From Marinobacter salarius (GTDB taxonomy: Bacteria > Pseudomonadota > Gammaproteobacteria > Pseudomonadales > Oleiphilaceae): a stretch of DNA of 64,000 bases. The DNA lies in NCBI GenBank assembly GCA_000831005.1, contig CP007152.1:2728001-2792000 (forward strand), read 5' to 3'. The notes below the pieces were generated by a model. The model had not been told where the DNA came from. It saw nothing but the letters and a program-made list of their open reading frames with translations, and did not search any database. Positions 63,176 to 64,000 of this stretch are shown here, one piece after another; within the stretch, counting starts at the first letter, position 1, and the number at the start of each line of letters is the position of its first letter. Made by a program: the position numbers and the translations under genes.

Positions 63176-63493
63176 TCAAATACCGTACTCCCGCTCAACC
63201 TTCGCAATCCGCACCCGGAAACTGGAATACCATTGCCTATGCCCAAGCCGCTGGGCCTCCTGATGCTCCGCGTTCTGTTTCCAGTTGCGAATAGCCTCAA
63301 GGCTTTCCCAGTAGGACACCGTAATGCCCAGATCTTCCCGGGCGGATTCCATACCCAGGTATCCGGGTTGTTGTGCCGCTAGTTCAGCCATTCGTTCGGC
63401 CATTTCGCCGTAGCCGTTGTCGCCCTCGGTACGGTGGCTGGTGAAAATGACGGCGTAGTAGGGGGGAGTGGGGGTGTTGGCGATTTCTGACAT
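63176..63493 (-). CDS. Antibiotic biosynthesis monooxygenase (ABM) domain protein
   Basis: 105 residues, ferredoxin-like dimeric alpha-beta barrel. PPYYAVIFTSHRTEGDNGYGEMAERMAELAAQQPGYLGMESAR and VSYWESLEAIRNWKQNAEHQEAQRLGHRQWYSSFRVRIAKVER are the typical ABM/heme-degrading-like pattern. Catalytic function cannot be assigned: this fold includes many proteins without known activity. It converges on the AraC gene. Confidence 0.9.
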   Translation of the reverse strand: MSEIANTPTPPYYAVIFTSHRTEGDNGYGEMAERMAELAAQQPGYLGMESAREDLGITVSYWESLEAIRNWKQNAEHQEAQRLGHRQWYSSFRVRIAKVEREYGI

Positions 63494-63528
63494 GGCGTGC
63501 TCCAGGGAAAGTCCAGTACAAACGGGGG

Positions 63529-63850
63529 CTAATGGTTAGGCTTCTCTACTTCCCACTGCTCTCGTTGCAACCGGTAAAGCACATGTGGCCGCAACGGGGA
63601 CGTACAGCCCGCAAAAGCCAATAAAGGGCTCGGCGCCCTTGATCTCTACCGCCCAGAACCCCCAGCCACGTTGTTTGATGAGCGAACGAATTGTCTCCGC
63701 CATTTCGTTGCTTGCATGCCTGCTCAGCGGCTCGGGGAAGAACTCCATAACCTTTGGGTCCGCGTTTAGAGCGGCGAACGGCTCGAGATCACTATCGCGC
63801 CATTGGCGCAAACGTAGTCGTTCGGTCTGAAATTCCAATAATTCTGCCAT
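63529..63850 (-). pseudogene. GNAT acetyltransferase gene with internal deletion
   Basis: The N-terminal ~90 residues are a clear RimJ/RimL-type start (ERLRLRQWRDSDLEPFAALNADPKVMEFFP, WGFWAVEIKGAEPFIGFCGLYVP). The central acetyl-CoA-binding part, normally ~65 residues (GWRLA, GYATEAA region), is absent. In a shifted frame the DNA continues directly as PLRPHVLYRLQREQWEVEKP, the normal C-terminal end, with a stop at 63529-63531. This needs loss of about 200 bp and so is not a simple sequencing slip. Confidence 0.8.
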
Positions 63851-63863
63851 AATTGGATGAGCC

Positions 63864-64000
63864 TTACTCCTGACGACGGACGTTAGAAGCTGCCTCGCGG
63901 ATCGCGGGGCAGAAGTTTATCGGACGGAGCTCGATGCCCCAGCCCAGTTCCTCGCCCATACGCGCTGCCGGGTGCAGCGAGGCGAGCTTAACCGCTGCGT
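63864..64000 (-). CDS. Partial gene, C-terminal end, unrecognised
   Basis: An open minus-strand frame enters from the right edge and ends with TAA at 63864-63866. The visible 45 residues include LASLHPAARMGEELGWGIEL and RPINFCPAIREAASNVRRQE. I do not recognise the family. The stop is 13 bases before the GNAT remnant, so the two may belong to one transcription unit. Confidence 0.45.
   Translation of the reverse strand, partial: AAVKLASLHPAARMGEELGWGIELRPINFCPAIREAASNVRRQE

Noticed and set aside
63535..63541. GTTAGGC next to the GNAT stop, resembling one core site of an integron attC
   Set aside because: No partner RYYYAAC/GTTRRRY core at a suitable distance, no attC-like arms and no integrase; a chance heptamer.

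Overview
The window reads as chromosomal DNA of a marine-type gammaproteobacterium, most likely Marinobacter or a close relative. This is inferred from the gene blocks lpxK-kdsB-murB, aspS-yebC-ruvCAB-ybgC-tolQRAB-pal-cpoB-tRNA-Lys, guaBA and dapA-bamC-purC, the moderately high GC, and Pseudomonas/Marinobacter-like protein sequences. No database search was possible. The first ~41 kb is dense housekeeping DNA. The last ~23 kb is accessory, with a putative toxin/immunity locus, regulator-enzyme pairs, a toxin-antitoxin pair and gene remnants.

Layout: 1-2.7 kb, lipid A/KDO and peptidoglycan precursors (lpxK end, Trm112-like protein, kdsB, small tyrosine phosphatase, murB), facing proS across a hairpin. 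4.5-12 kb, thioesterase, TetR, Lrp, leuA, cold-shock protein, acyl-CoA synthetase, xseA. 12-16.5 kb, guaB-guaA and a cytochrome c/beta-propeller fusion. 16.8-20.8 kb, tadA, galE, ugd, HIT protein, fabR. 21-31.8 kb, aspS, yebC, Holliday-junction genes, the whole Tol-Pal envelope machine and two identical tRNA-Lys genes. 32-41 kb, nadA, bepA, tusA, a PerM-type permease, bcp, dapA, bamC, purC, a beta-barrel and a UDP-sugar epimerase which, with galE and ugd, can supply UDP-Gal, UDP-GlcA and probably UDP-GalA. 41-46.6 kb, a CSLREA/GlyGly-CTERM beta-helix protein head to head with a large LamG protein that looks like the C-terminal part of a polymorphic toxin, followed by two immunity-like genes. 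46.6-64 kb, glycosyltransferase, azoR/LysR, GST/WYL, TetR-controlled FAD oxidoreductase with a 33-bp palindromic operator, DODA-DoxX/LysR, VOC genes, a methyltransferase and its decayed partial copy, duplicated hairpin repeats, ParDE, a DUF2959 lipoprotein, AKR/AraC around an 18-bp palindrome, and an internally deleted GNAT gene.

One property colours the annotation. About 28 small indels break 26 genes, including many essential ones (proS, murB, guaA, guaB, dapA, ruvB, tolB). All fit losses of 1 or 2 bases, mostly in short G/C runs, and restoring them gives family-length proteins that are whole multiples of three. This looks like uncorrected sequencing error, so I annotate these loci as single genes with a probable artefactual frameshift. 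In contrast, the methyltransferase remnant (59.3 kb) and the GNAT gene (63.5 kb) have lost internal segments and look genuinely decayed.
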